This document shows, piece by piece, positions 56,457-64,000 of a stretch of 64,000 bases of DNA (its first letter is position 1; each line of letters begins with the position of its first letter). Origin of the DNA: Bog-473 sp963804055 (lineage in GTDB: Bacteria > Actinomycetota > Acidimicrobiia > Acidimicrobiales > RAAP-2); NCBI GenBank assembly GCA_963804055.1, contig CAWDOU010000008.1:1-64000 (forward strand), read 5' to 3'. The translations under genes and the position numbers were made by a program. Under the pieces are notes generated by a model. It saw only the letters and a program-made list of their open reading frames with translations, searched no databases and was not told the DNA's origin.

Positions 56457-57818
56457 TCAGCCCTGGTCGGGGACCCAGTTGCCGTGGAACCCCGCCGGCA
56501 CCCGCTGCGGGAGCTCGACGACGGCCTCGGCCTCGCCGGCGACGTCCTCGGCATTGAGGATGTGCAGGGCGGACGTGCCGCTCTCGGCCGAGTGCACGAG
56601 GAGGAGCACCCAGCCGTCGGACTCCTCGGCGCCGTCGTGGCGGGGGACGAAGACCGCCTCCCCCAGGCTCGCGCCGCGGCCGAAGGAACGGGCTTCGCTG
56701 GTCCCACGCTCGAAGTCGTGGCGGAGCAGCACCGACTCGGTGCCGACGATGCCGTCGGCCTCGCCGACGGCCACGGCGTAGCCGAAGCGATGGGGCAGCC
56801 CGACGCGGCGCTCGTCGACGCGCGGGAACTCCTGTCCGCGGTCATCGAGCCGCTCCTCCTTGACCGCGCCGCCGTGCCCGTCGAGATGCCAGCGCTCCAG
56901 CGTCGGTGCCCCTTCGGAGGGCCCGAGATGGTTGGTGCGGAACATGGACGGGTGGCGCACCACGTCGAGCACGATGCCGTCACCGTCGGGCTCGTCGAAC
57001 GCGTTCATGGGGTGGAACACGTAGCAGGGTTCCACGTCGTGCCACACGACGTCGGTCGAATCACCGTCACGGGGCAGGAGCCCGACGCGGGACCGGTACC
57101 CGTCCTCCCAGCGGTACGGGAACGATGCGCCGGCTGCGGCGGCGTCGAGACTGAACGTGACGGGCAGATCGAGCAGGGCGATGGAGCGTTGGGTGATGGC
57201 GCAGTCGTGCACGCTGACCGGGCCGCCCATGGCGACGCGCCGGCTGGAGCGCACCGTCGCCGTGGCATCCATGACCGTCACCTCGACGTCGTCGCCCCAC
57301 CCGAAGAAGTAGGAGACGGCGTAGAGCTCGCCCGTCAGGGGGTCGCGCTTGGGGTGTGCCGTGTAGCCGCCCGCGAGCGTGCCCCCGAAGTCACACGGGC
57401 CGATCGTCTGGAGCTCGTCGCTCATCTCGTAGGGGCGGGCGCCCGCTTCGACGATGGCGAAGGTACGACCCGCATGGCCGATGACATTGGTGTTGGGGGC
57501 AAAGTCCATGCCGGCATGGACGGCACCGGGCCGGGGCTCCTCGCCGAGGGCCTGCGCGACGGCGGCGGAGCGCACCCAGCGGTTGCGGTACCACTCGGCC
57601 CGGCCGCCGCGCAGCCGGATCCCGTGCACCATGCCGTCGCCCGTGAACCAGTGGTAGGTGGAGGGCTCGGGGGGCGAGACCGGATTGGGCCCGTTGCGCA
57701 GATAGCGCCCGTCGAGCGCTTCGGGCACGTGGCCGGTGACCGGGAGGTCGGTGGCCGTCACCTCCTCCAGGACCGGGGCGAAGTTGCCCTCCAGGTACGG
57801 ATTGGTGGTCGCAGTCAC
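56457..57818 (-). CDS. Carotenoid cleavage oxygenase family protein
   Basis: A 453-residue seven-bladed propeller non-heme iron dioxygenase from GTG 57818. The four iron-binding histidines are visible: H155 (GGYTAHPKRDP), H204 (VSVHDCAITQ), H269 (CYVFHPMNAFDE) and H445 (GFHGNWVPDQG). The N-terminal YLRNGPNP and HWFTGDGMVHG are the classical family blocks. Members cleave carotenoids, apocarotenoids, stilbenes or lignin dimers. The substrate cannot be fixed, and no carotenoid-synthesis genes are in the window. Confidence 0.94.
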   Translation of the reverse strand: MTATTNPYLEGNFAPVLEEVTATDLPVTGHVPEALDGRYLRNGPNPVSPPEPSTYHWFTGDGMVHGIRLRGGRAEWYRNRWVRSAAVAQALGEEPRPGAVHAGMDFAPNTNVIGHAGRTFAIVEAGARPYEMSDELQTIGPCDFGGTLAGGYTAHPKRDPLTGELYAVSYFFGWGDDVEVTVMDATATVRSSRRVAMGGPVSVHDCAITQRSIALLDLPVTFSLDAAAAGASFPYRWEDGYRSRVGLLPRDGDSTDVVWHDVEPCYVFHPMNAFDEPDGDGIVLDVVRHPSMFRTNHLGPSEGAPTLERWHLDGHGGAVKEERLDDRGQEFPRVDERRVGLPHRFGYAVAVGEADGIVGTESVLLRHDFERGTSEARSFGRGASLGEAVFVPRHDGAEESDGWVLLLVHSAESGTSALHILNAEDVAGEAEAVVELPQRVPAGFHGNWVPDQG

Positions 57819-58059
57819 GGGTACCCCCTTCGTCGGGCGAGAACGCCGGTTCCAAGCTAGGCACGATCCGCGGCGTGAACAACCGGCCACGATTTCACCG
57901 TCGATGCCTCAAACCCACCTCCCCTGGCTGCGGCGCGCTAAGGTTCCTGTCCGAGGGCACCACCATCACAAGTTTGGAAATCCCTCTGGCTCGCAAGAGC
58001 TACCGGCCATGGCCCCAGCGACACGGGTCAAATCTGGCCAGGAGAGGAGTGGATTTTCA

Positions 58060-58267
58060 ATGGCAACTGGTTCCGTGAAGTGGTTTAACGGTGAGAAGGG
58101 CTTCGGCTTCATCACCCAGGACGGTGGGGGCCCCGACGTCTTCGTGCACTTCGAGCGCGATCAGCGGTACGGGCTACCGCAATCTCGAAGAAGGACAGAA
58201 GGTCGAGTTCGAGACCAACCAAGGTCCGAAGGGCCTTCAGGCCGCGAACGTGCGCGCCATCGGCTAG
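58060..58267 (+). CDS. Cold-shock protein (CspA family), with a one-base disruption
   Basis: A small nucleic-acid-binding OB-fold protein. The first frame gives MATGSVKWFNGEKGFGFITQ and DGGGPDVFVHF, with both RNA-binding motifs (KGFGFI and VFVHF). After an extra base near 58153 the family frame continues SAISGTGYRNLEEGQKVEFE, then QGPKGLQAANVRAIG and stop. The span is 208 bases, one more than 69 codons. The ribosome binding site is ggagaggag. As a core housekeeping gene, its disruption more likely reflects sequence error than loss. Confidence 0.87.
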
Positions 58268-58290
58268 CGCCGAGCGCACCGGATCACGAC

Positions 58291-58321
58291 AGAACCCCGT
58301 CTCCTCGTGAGGCGGGGTTCT
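58291..58321 (+). terminator. Terminator hairpin after the cold-shock gene
   Basis: agaaccccgtctc and gaggcggggttct form a 13-bp stem (one G-U pair) with a five-base loop, 23 bases after the cspA stop. The T tract after it is poor (tgtcaattcc), so efficiency is uncertain. Confidence 0.7.
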
Positions 58322-58380
58322 GTCAATTCCCGAGCGGGTCACGGCCCGGTCGTGGTGAACCGGTCGGCGACTACCAATGA

Positions 58381-59139
58381 CTACCAATAGGGCCGGCGCT
58401 GTTGCATGGTCACCGCCAGCACGTCGTCGGCGTACTCCTTTCGGCACACGACGAGATCCGGCAACCATGCGTCGGGGTCGCCGTAGCGAAGCGGCTCTCC
58501 GTCGAGGCGGCTCGCATGGAGGCCACTCGCGGTGGCCACGGCAACCGGGGCACACGAGTCCCACTCGTACTGTCCACCCGCGTGCACGTAGACCTCGGCC
58601 GCACCCAGGATGACCGCGGCGATCTTCGCACCGGCCGATCCCATCGGGACCATGACGCCGCCGATGGCCTCGGTCACCTCGTACGCCACGTCGGGGGGCC
58701 GGCTCCGCGAGACCACGACCCGTGGAGCCTCCCCGCTCCGGAGCGGGGGCAGGACCGGTGGCTCCCCGGTGCCGAGCACGAGGTCGAGTGCCGGCAGGGC
58801 CACGGCACCCACGACGGCGATTCCGCCCACGGCCATCGCCACGTGCACGGCCCAGTCGCTCCGTCCGGTTTGACGGAACTCCCGGGTTCCGTCCAGGGGG
58901 TCGATGATCCAGAGTCGGCCCGTTCCGGCGACGTGCTCCAGTCCTTCCTCGGACCGCACGTCGTCATCGGGGTAGAGCCGGTTGATCTCGCCCACGAGGA
59001 GCTGGTGCGCCATGCGGTCCCCCGCCGCGCCCAGATCACGCATGGCCGGAGGGTCGGCCCGCAGCTCCACCAGCGCGCGACCGGCCATCTCGGCCAGCTT
59101 GGCCGCGTCGCGATGCTCGGCTGCGAGATCCTCGGGCAT
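58381..59139 (-). CDS. Inositol-monophosphatase-superfamily phosphatase, CysQ-like
   Basis: 252 residues. The Mg-binding motif is WIIDPLDGTREFRQTGR (DPxDGT), the acidic first site is RSEEGLEH, and the C-terminal metal Asp is in EWDSCAPVAVATASG (WDxxA). The presence of EFRQTG resembles CysQ/BPNT-type 3'(2'),5'-bisphosphate nucleotidases, which clear PAP made in sulfation. A link to the sulfotransferase gene 13 kb away is possible but not shown. Confidence 0.88.
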   Translation of the reverse strand: MPEDLAAEHRDAAKLAEMAGRALVELRADPPAMRDLGAAGDRMAHQLLVGEINRLYPDDDVRSEEGLEHVAGTGRLWIIDPLDGTREFRQTGRSDWAVHVAMAVGGIAVVGAVALPALDLVLGTGEPPVLPPLRSGEAPRVVVSRSRPPDVAYEVTEAIGGVMVPMGSAGAKIAAVILGAAEVYVHAGGQYEWDSCAPVAVATASGLHASRLDGEPLRYGDPDAWLPDLVVCRKEYADDVLAVTMQQRRPYW

Positions 59140-59148
59140 CCCCCCTGT

Positions 59149-59884
59149 CTAGACCAACCGGCGATCGGTGGCCCATCTGGTCAGCTCGTGCCGGGTGGAC
59201 AGCTGGAGTTTGCGCAGGACCGAGGAGACATGCGTCTCCACCGTCTTGGCCGAGATGGTGAGGTCCCGGCCCACCTCCTTGTACGTGTAGCCGCGGGCGA
59301 TGAGGCGCAACACCTCGCGTTCACGGGGCGACAGCTGGTCCAGCTCGGGATCGAGGTCCGGTGCCGGTGCTCCGGTCTGGGCGAAGGCGTCGAGCACGAA
59401 GCCGGCCAGGCGCGGCGAGAAGACCGCATCCCCGGCGGCGACGCGATACACCGCCTGGAGAAGCTCCGGTCCCGACACTGTCTTGGTGATGTAGCCGCGG
59501 GCGCCCGCCCGGATGACGTCGATCACATCCTCGGGAGCATCGGACACCGAGAGCGCCAGGAACTGGACCTCAGGATGGTGCGGCAGGACGCCACGCAGGA
59601 CCGCATGCCCGCCGCCGCCCGGCAGGTGGACGTCGAGCAGGACCACCTCGGGCAGGCGCTCCGTGATCAGCTCGACGGCGGCCGCCGCCTCGTCGGCCTC
59701 CCCCACGACCTCGACCGCGTCACCCAGCTCGGCCCGGACGCCGGCCCGGAAGACGGCGTGATCCTCGACCAGGAAGATGCGCGGGCGCCCGCCGGGCCTG
59801 GCCGCGGGGGCTGCGCCCGGGGCCGGGTCCGGGGCCGGGGCCGGGTCCCGGGGCCGCGCCGGCGTCAGCTTCAGGGTCCGTCAC
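59149..59884 (-). CDS. NarL/LuxR-type response regulator (N-terminus ambiguous)
   Basis: A receiver domain followed by a LuxR HTH (LSPREREVLRLIARGYTYKE, KTVETHVSSVLRKLQL). The phosphoacceptor Asp is in VVLLDVHLPGGGG. Full receiver sequence RIFLVEDHAVFRAGVRAEL is in frame upstream of the first ATG/GTG-type start (59706), so that start is too short. The frame stays open to the kinase stop but has no ATG, GTG or TTG. The well-placed GTG at 59884 (GTGA overlap with the kinase) is one frame off. Either a one-base error in the Pro/Gly-rich GC tract (about 59760-59850) or a CTG start is required. Confidence 0.85.
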
Positions 59885-61071
59885 GTGACCCTCTCCCGCC
59901 GGGGCATGGAGAGCTGCACCTCTGCCCCCTCCCCCGGTGCCGAGCGCACCACGGCCGAACCACCGAAGCGCGCCATGCGGGCGCGGATGGACTGGGCGAT
60001 GCCCTGGCGATCCTCCGGGATCGCCCCGGGGTCGAAGCCGCGCCCGCGGTCGCGCACGTAGAGCATCACCGTGCCCGTCTCGACCTCGGCGTAGACGGAC
60101 ACCTGGTCCGCCCCGGACCACTTGGCCGCGTTGACCGTCGCCTCACGGGCTGCATCGAGCAGGGCGCGCAGGGCGTCGTCCAGCGGGCAGTCCCCCACCA
60201 TCACGACCTGCACGGCTATGCCGTGATCGGCCTCCACCTGCCGCTGCAGCAGGCCCACACCCTCCGCCAACATGGTGGCGTCGCCCCCGATGGCGCCCGG
60301 CGGCCGGCCCTCGAACAGCCAGGCTCGCAACTCGCGCTCCTGGGCCCGGGCGAGGCGCACCACGTTCTGCGGGTCGTCGGACGAACGTTGAATGAGCGCC
60401 AGCGTCTGGAGCACCGAGTCGTGCACGTGTGCCGCCATCTGGGCCCGTTCCTCCGCCAGCGCACGCGCCTGGCGCTCGGCGATGAGGTCGCGCACCAGGC
60501 TCAGCCACCACGGGCCGAAGATGACGATGCTGGCGGCGATGACGAGCGCGGCGCCCCCGACGGGCCGCAACGCAGCCGCCGTGGTGTGGCCCTCGACCAG
60601 CACACCGATGCCCACCGCTCCGATGAGGACGCCCACGATCACGCGGGCGAGGAGCCAGCGGCGCCCCTTCCCGTGCGTGTCCGTCCCCAGCAGCGGCACG
60701 ACGTCGTGGTCGATGAACGCCTTCTCGGATTCGCCGGCGTTTCGCCAGATCAGGACGATCACGCCGACGGCGAGGAAGGTCGGCCAGCCCAGGAAGCCGA
60801 TGAACGGGACGTGCAGCGAGCTGGTGATGAACTGCACCGCGATCAGGAGCGGGATGAGGATGGCGGCGATGGTCCTGATGCCCCGACGGTCGTTGATGGC
60901 GCGGGAGTAGATGTTCCCGGTCTCGCCCTCCATCGGGATCAGGAGCCATGCCATGGCGTAGACGAACACCATCACGCCGCTGGCGATGGCCAACAGGACG
61001 AAGCCGATGCGCACCCACATGGCATCGATGCCGGTCTCACGCGAGACGGCACCGCAGACGCCGCCGAGCAC
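59881..61071 (-). CDS. PspC-domain sensor histidine kinase (HisKA_3, partner of the NarL regulator)
   Basis: 396 residues from GTG 61071. The N-terminal PspC domain (VLGGVCGAVSRETGIDAMWV) is followed by several membrane helices. The dimerisation box has the phospho-His at H217 (AAHVHDSVLQTLALIQ), and the HATPase_c part shows ATVNAAKWSGADQVSVYAEV and YVRDRGRGFDPG. The same frame is open upstream to about 61377 and continues the PspC start (RSPDNR) with a His-rich segment, but it contains no start codon. The real N-terminus is therefore uncertain. It probably senses envelope stress together with the PspC and DUF1707 proteins encoded divergently. Confidence 0.88.
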   Translation of the reverse strand: MLGGVCGAVSRETGIDAMWVRIGFVLLAIASGVMVFVYAMAWLLIPMEGETGNIYSRAINDRRGIRTIAAILIPLLIAVQFITSSLHVPFIGFLGWPTFLAVGVIVLIWRNAGESEKAFIDHDVVPLLGTDTHGKGRRWLLARVIVGVLIGAVGIGVLVEGHTTAAALRPVGGAALVIAASIVIFGPWWLSLVRDLIAERQARALAEERAQMAAHVHDSVLQTLALIQRSSDDPQNVVRLARAQERELRAWLFEGRPPGAIGGDATMLAEGVGLLQRQVEADHGIAVQVVMVGDCPLDDALRALLDAAREATVNAAKWSGADQVSVYAEVETGTVMLYVRDRGRGFDPGAIPEDRQGIAQSIRARMARFGGSAVVRSAPGEGAEVQLSMPRRERVT

Positions 61072-61474
61072 ACGGTTGTCGGGGCTGCGGCGGAGATGGC
61101 GGAGCCGGCCACCGACGTGGTGGTGCGTGTGGTCACGGTGCCGGCGCCATTCGGTCCAGTGCTCCGAGTGCCCATGCGGGCCATGCGGGCCATGCGAGGA
61201 CCAGTGGGCGCGGTGCCCGTGCCACCCCCGCGCCGCGGTGGGCGCAGCACCCGCACTGCCGTTCTCGGGCGCGCCGCGGGGCGGCTCAGTCGGGCGGCCA
61301 CCCTCGGTGAGCGGACGCGTACCGGGATCGGGTGCCTCTGCGATACCCCGATGATCGCGCCGGGGCCACCCCGGGGGCTATCAGGGACATCCCCGAGGCA
61401 TCCGGGGTGGACTCAGGGTCGGACCAGGGAGATGCCGGATTCACACCGACCGAGGCCGCCGTCAGGCTGGAGCC

Positions 61475-61840
61475 ATGGATACCGCACCAGACGAGACACC
61501 GGACTCCTTCACCTTGGGAACGCCCAGCGCCGACAGCTCCGGCGCCGCCGCGGCCGGCGGGCCCCCGCAACCCCCGTCCGCTCCGGCGGGGCCTCAGGGC
61601 GAGCAGCGTCTCCGTCGAGTCGGCCAGGGCCGGATGCTGGCCGGCGTCGCCGCCGGCCTGGCCGACTTCTTCGACGTGGACGCCACCATCGTCCGCATCG
61701 CGTTCGTCGCCCTGGCCTTCCTGGGCGGACTGGCCGTTCCCCTCTATCTGGCCGGCTGGCTCCTCATCCCCGACGAGTACTCCGACACGTCGGTCGCCGA
61801 GGAGCTCCTGGCCCGCGAGCGGGCCCACGGTGCCATCTGA
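61475..61840 (+). CDS. PspC-domain protein
   Basis: 121 residues. A disordered, Pro/Ala/Ser-rich N-terminus of about 45 residues precedes a PspC domain (RVGQGRMLAGVAAGLADFFD, then VDATIVRIAFVALAFLGGLA) with one to two membrane helices and the closing GWLLIPDE. PspC proteins signal envelope stress. It is divergent from the PspC-type kinase, which suggests the kinase and this protein belong to one stress module. Confidence 0.9.
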   Translation: MDTAPDETPDSFTLGTPSADSSGAAAAGGPPQPPSAPAGPQGEQRLRRVGQGRMLAGVAAGLADFFDVDATIVRIAFVALAFLGGLAVPLYLAGWLLIPDEYSDTSVAEELLARERAHGAI

Positions 61841-61955
61841 GGGGACCCCCGCTGCGCAGGGCGACCACCCGACGCACCGGGCCGCCTGAGCCCGGAACCA
61901 CGAGGTCGACCACGACCACGAGATCGACAACCACAAGACCAAGGAGGAGAGACCG

Positions 61956-62426
61956 ATGCGCTACCGGTGGGACCCCGCCTACCCGATGGGCCGCAGGGAC
62001 ACGCAGGCCGCCGACGCCACCCTGCGCGCCTCGGACGACGAGCGCAACGCGGTGGCGGACAAGCTCTCGCGTCACTACGCGGACGGCCGGCTCGACGAGA
62101 TCGAGTTCAAGAACCGCCTCGATACCGCCATGTCCGCCACGACACGCGGCGACCTCCACGGCCTCTTCGACGACCTGCCTCCCTTGCCGAGCGAGCCCCC
62201 GCCCCCGCCGCCGCGGCACCGACGGATGTTGCCCTGGGTCTTCATCGTGGTCCTCGTCGCCATCGCCGCCGGCGCCACCATGCCCTTCTACCCGCTCTCC
62301 CACGTGCCGTGGCTGCTCTTCGCCGTCGTCGCCTTCTTCCTTTGGCGGCGGGCAGGCGGGCGCCTGCATCAGCACCACCAGCACCATCACCAGGTGCCCC
62401 CGTCCGGACCCTTCACGGATCGCTGA
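61956..62426 (+). CDS. DUF1707 membrane protein with His-rich tail
   Basis: 156 residues behind aaggaggagag. The DUF1707 motif is LRASDDERNAVADKLSRHYA followed by GRLDEIEFKNRLDTAMSA. After a proline run come two membrane helices (MLPWVFIVVLVAIAAGATMP and WLLFAVVAFFLWRR). The tail is rich in His (HQHHQHHHQ at about 139-147), which could bind metal. DUF1707 proteins occur in actinobacterial PspC/LiaF-like envelope-stress loci. Function is otherwise unknown. Confidence 0.9.
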   Translation: MRYRWDPAYPMGRRDTQAADATLRASDDERNAVADKLSRHYADGRLDEIEFKNRLDTAMSATTRGDLHGLFDDLPPLPSEPPPPPPRHRRMLPWVFIVVLVAIAAGATMPFYPLSHVPWLLFAVVAFFLWRRAGGRLHQHHQHHHQVPPSGPFTDR

Positions 62427-62435
62427 GCCGTCGCC

Positions 62436-62939
62436 GTGGACGCCACGAGCCGGGAGGCGGACGAGGGCGACGACCTGCGGGCGCTGCGCTCCATCGATCT
62501 CTTCGCCGGGCTCCCGAACGGCGAGCTCCAGGAGTTCGCGGCCTGCTGCACCGTCTCGACCGCGCACCCCGGCCAGATGGTCCAGGCCCAGGACGTGCCC
62601 GTGCGGATGTGGCACGTCATCACGGCCGGGTACGCCGTCGTCCAACGCGACGGCACGCCGGTCGGGCTGCTCGGTCGGGGGGACTCCTGGTCGGAGCACT
62701 CGCTGCTCAACCAGATGCGGTCGTCCATCGCCGTGGTGGCGCTCTCGCCCCTCACGATGCGCACGCTGAGCCGGCACGCCTTCTTCGAGATACCGGACCG
62801 CCACCCGGTCCTCGCCGGCCGGCTCGTGGCACGCTCGGCCCGCTCGGCGGACCGCCTGGCGCTCCCCGCATTCAATGCCCTGGTCCGAATGGCCGATACC
62901 CAGTGCACCGGAGGGTGTCCGGAGGGCCGGTACGCTTGA
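62436..62939 (+). CDS. Cyclic-nucleotide-binding-fold protein (Crp-type domain without HTH)
   Basis: 167 residues from GTG 62436. The cNMP-binding beta-roll is seen in LRSIDLFAGLPNGELQEFAA, CTVSTAHPGQMVQAQDVPVR and MWHVITAGYAVVQRDG. The phosphate-binding cassette is degenerate: LGRGDSWSEHSLL lacks the Arg-Thr/Ser-Ala pattern, so cAMP binding is doubtful. There is no DNA-binding domain. It starts nine bases after the DUF1707 stop and is likely co-transcribed with it. Confidence 0.85.
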   Translation: MDATSREADEGDDLRALRSIDLFAGLPNGELQEFAACCTVSTAHPGQMVQAQDVPVRMWHVITAGYAVVQRDGTPVGLLGRGDSWSEHSLLNQMRSSIAVVALSPLTMRTLSRHAFFEIPDRHPVLAGRLVARSARSADRLALPAFNALVRMADTQCTGGCPEGRYA

Positions 62940-63000
62940 CCCCGATCCCCCCCAACGCCGGCCGGTAGCCGCGTCGAACATCCCCGAGGAGATTTTCTTC

Positions 63001-64000
63001 ATGCGCACCCTTGCTGGGTGGTGTGTCCGTCATCGCCGCATTGTCGTCCTGTTGTGGATAGCGGTCCTCGTGATCTCCATCTTCTCGGTGGAGGCCGCCG
63101 GCACCGAGTACTCGAACAACTTCAGCTTCCCGCACACGCAGTCGTTCGATGCCATCAACCTGCTCAAGTCCGTCGCGCCCTCCCACTCCGGGGACCAGGA
63201 GCAGGTCGTCTTCGGCACCTCGGGTGACGCCAAACTGACCGACCCCGCCATCGGCCAGCGCATCAACACCATGGTGGACAAGATCAACGCCCTCCCTCAC
63301 GTCACGCAGGTCACGAGCCCGTTCGACGAGAGCGGGAACCTCGTCAATCCGACCGACAATCCCAACATCAGCAAGGACGACACGGTCGGGTTCTTCCAGG
63401 TCAATTTCGACAAGCAGACCCAGAACATCTCGAACGCGGAAGCCAAGAAATTCGTCGATACCGTGACCCAGACGTCGGGTGACGGACTCACCGTCGCGGT
63501 CACCGGGCCGCTGGCCGAGCAGGCCAACAACCAGTCCTTCAGCAGCACGGGTCTGGGCGTGCTGCTCGCCTTGATCGTGCTCCTCCTGGTGTTCGGGTCC
63601 TTCTTCGCCGCCATCCTCCCGATCCTCTCGGCACTGCTCGCCCTCGGGACCGCCATCGGCATCATCGGCCTGTTGAGCCATCTGCTCGGCATGCCGTCCA
63701 TCTCGCCGGAGCTCACGCTTCTCATCGGGCTCGGCGTGGGCGTCGACTACACGCTCTTCATCGTCACACGCCACAGGCAGGGCCTCGTCGCGGGCCGCGA
63801 CGTGGAGTCGTCGATCATCAACGCGGTCAACACCTCGGGCCGTGCGGTGCTGTTCGCCGGGATCATCGTGTGCATCGCCCTGCTCGGCATGTTCGCCCTC
63901 GGCGTGAGCTTCCTCTACGGATTGGCCGTGGCCGCCGCCATCGGCGTGGCTCTCACCATGGTGGCGGCCCTCACCCTCCTGCCGGCGATGCTCGGCTTCA
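63001..64000 (+). CDS. MMPL-family (RND) membrane transporter, partial
   Basis: ATG 63001 opens a frame that runs off the window end, at least 333 residues. The N-terminus (RTLAGWCVRHRRIVVLLWIA) gives the first helix and an extracytoplasmic porter domain follows (FDKQTQNISNAEAKKFVDTV). Then RND helices appear, including LLALIVLLLVFGSFFAAILP and GLGVGVDYTLFIVTRHR, which carries the conserved Asp-Tyr pair used for proton coupling. In related actinobacteria such proteins export lipids or siderophores. The substrate is unknown, and the second half is missing. Confidence 0.93.
   Translation, partial: MRTLAGWCVRHRRIVVLLWIAVLVISIFSVEAAGTEYSNNFSFPHTQSFDAINLLKSVAPSHSGDQEQVVFGTSGDAKLTDPAIGQRINTMVDKINALPHVTQVTSPFDESGNLVNPTDNPNISKDDTVGFFQVNFDKQTQNISNAEAKKFVDTVTQTSGDGLTVAVTGPLAEQANNQSFSSTGLGVLLALIVLLLVFGSFFAAILPILSALLALGTAIGIIGLLSHLLGMPSISPELTLLIGLGVGVDYTLFIVTRHRQGLVAGRDVESSIINAVNTSGRAVLFAGIIVCIALLGMFALGVSFLYGLAVAAAIGVALTMVAALTLLPAMLGF

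Noticed and set aside
58402..62769. A very long rightward open frame (about 1450 codons) across the phosphatase, two-component and PspC genes
   Set aside because: It is antisense to well-supported genes with conserved motifs. Long antisense frames are common in GC-rich DNA; its translation is low-complexity Arg/His/Pro/Gly with no domain.

Overview
The window looks like chromosomal DNA of a high-GC actinobacterium, most likely a member of Acidimicrobiia or a close relative. The evidence is the GC-rich coding sequence, many GTG starts and ATGA/GTGA start-stop overlaps, the MurT/GatD peptidoglycan amidation pair, PspC, DUF1707, DUF2510-RDD and DUF4389 proteins, an MmpL-type transporter, and many acyl-CoA genes. 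The assignment is an inference; there is no rRNA gene. Layout: 1-3.7 kb is a mobile-element graveyard with a complete IS3-family element (19-bp perfect ends), a tRNA 3'-half remnant, an excisionase-like gene, a frameshifted tyrosine integrase and an intact tRNA-Val(CAC). From 3.8 to 11.3 kb come a membrane protein, a TetR regulator and a tightly overlapping lipid operon (acyl-CoA reductase/HAD fusion, zinc alcohol dehydrogenase, LarA-like protein, PlsC acyltransferase). From 11.4 to 16.6 kb are a DUF1330 gene, an RNase Z-like hydrolase, and the leftward operon HAD-PlsC, MurT, GatD, YccF. From 16.9 to 29.5 kb are a LysR regulator with a visible operator, a GNAT, an OafA-type acyltransferase with SGNH domain, a Gfo/Idh/MocA oxidoreductase, TldD/TldE, several membrane proteins, a methyltransferase, a serine hydrolase and a thioesterase. 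The 29.5-37.2 kb stretch is visibly less GC-rich. It holds an amino-acid dehydrogenase, a patatin, a DAHP synthase behind an aromatic leader-peptide attenuator, an alpha/beta hydrolase, small secreted proteins and an IS110-family element with a candidate bridge RNA. From 37.2 to 44.5 kb a leftward operon encodes an unknown anchored surface protein, a substrate-binding protein and a branched-chain-amino-acid-type ABC transporter with all four usual Liv modules fused in one polypeptide. From 44.8 to 58 kb are a PhnZ-like HD protein, a sulfotransferase, a glyoxalase, a DUF1214 protein and a rightward acyl-CoA catabolic operon (acyl-CoA dehydrogenase, thiolase-like, DUF35, acyl-CoA ligase, SDR, diiron protein, YjbR), followed by a carotenoid oxygenase and a cold-shock protein. 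From 58.3 to 64 kb are a CysQ/IMPase-type phosphatase, a PspC-type two-component system with its PspC, DUF1707 and cyclic-nucleotide-fold partners, and the start of an MMPL transporter that runs off the window. A theme across the window is that at least five otherwise ordinary genes (DUF1330, RNase Z-like, GatD, acyl-CoA ligase, CspA) each carry what looks like exactly one extra base. Removing it restores the family-typical frame. This could be assembly error or real decay, and it matters for anyone reading the gene ends.
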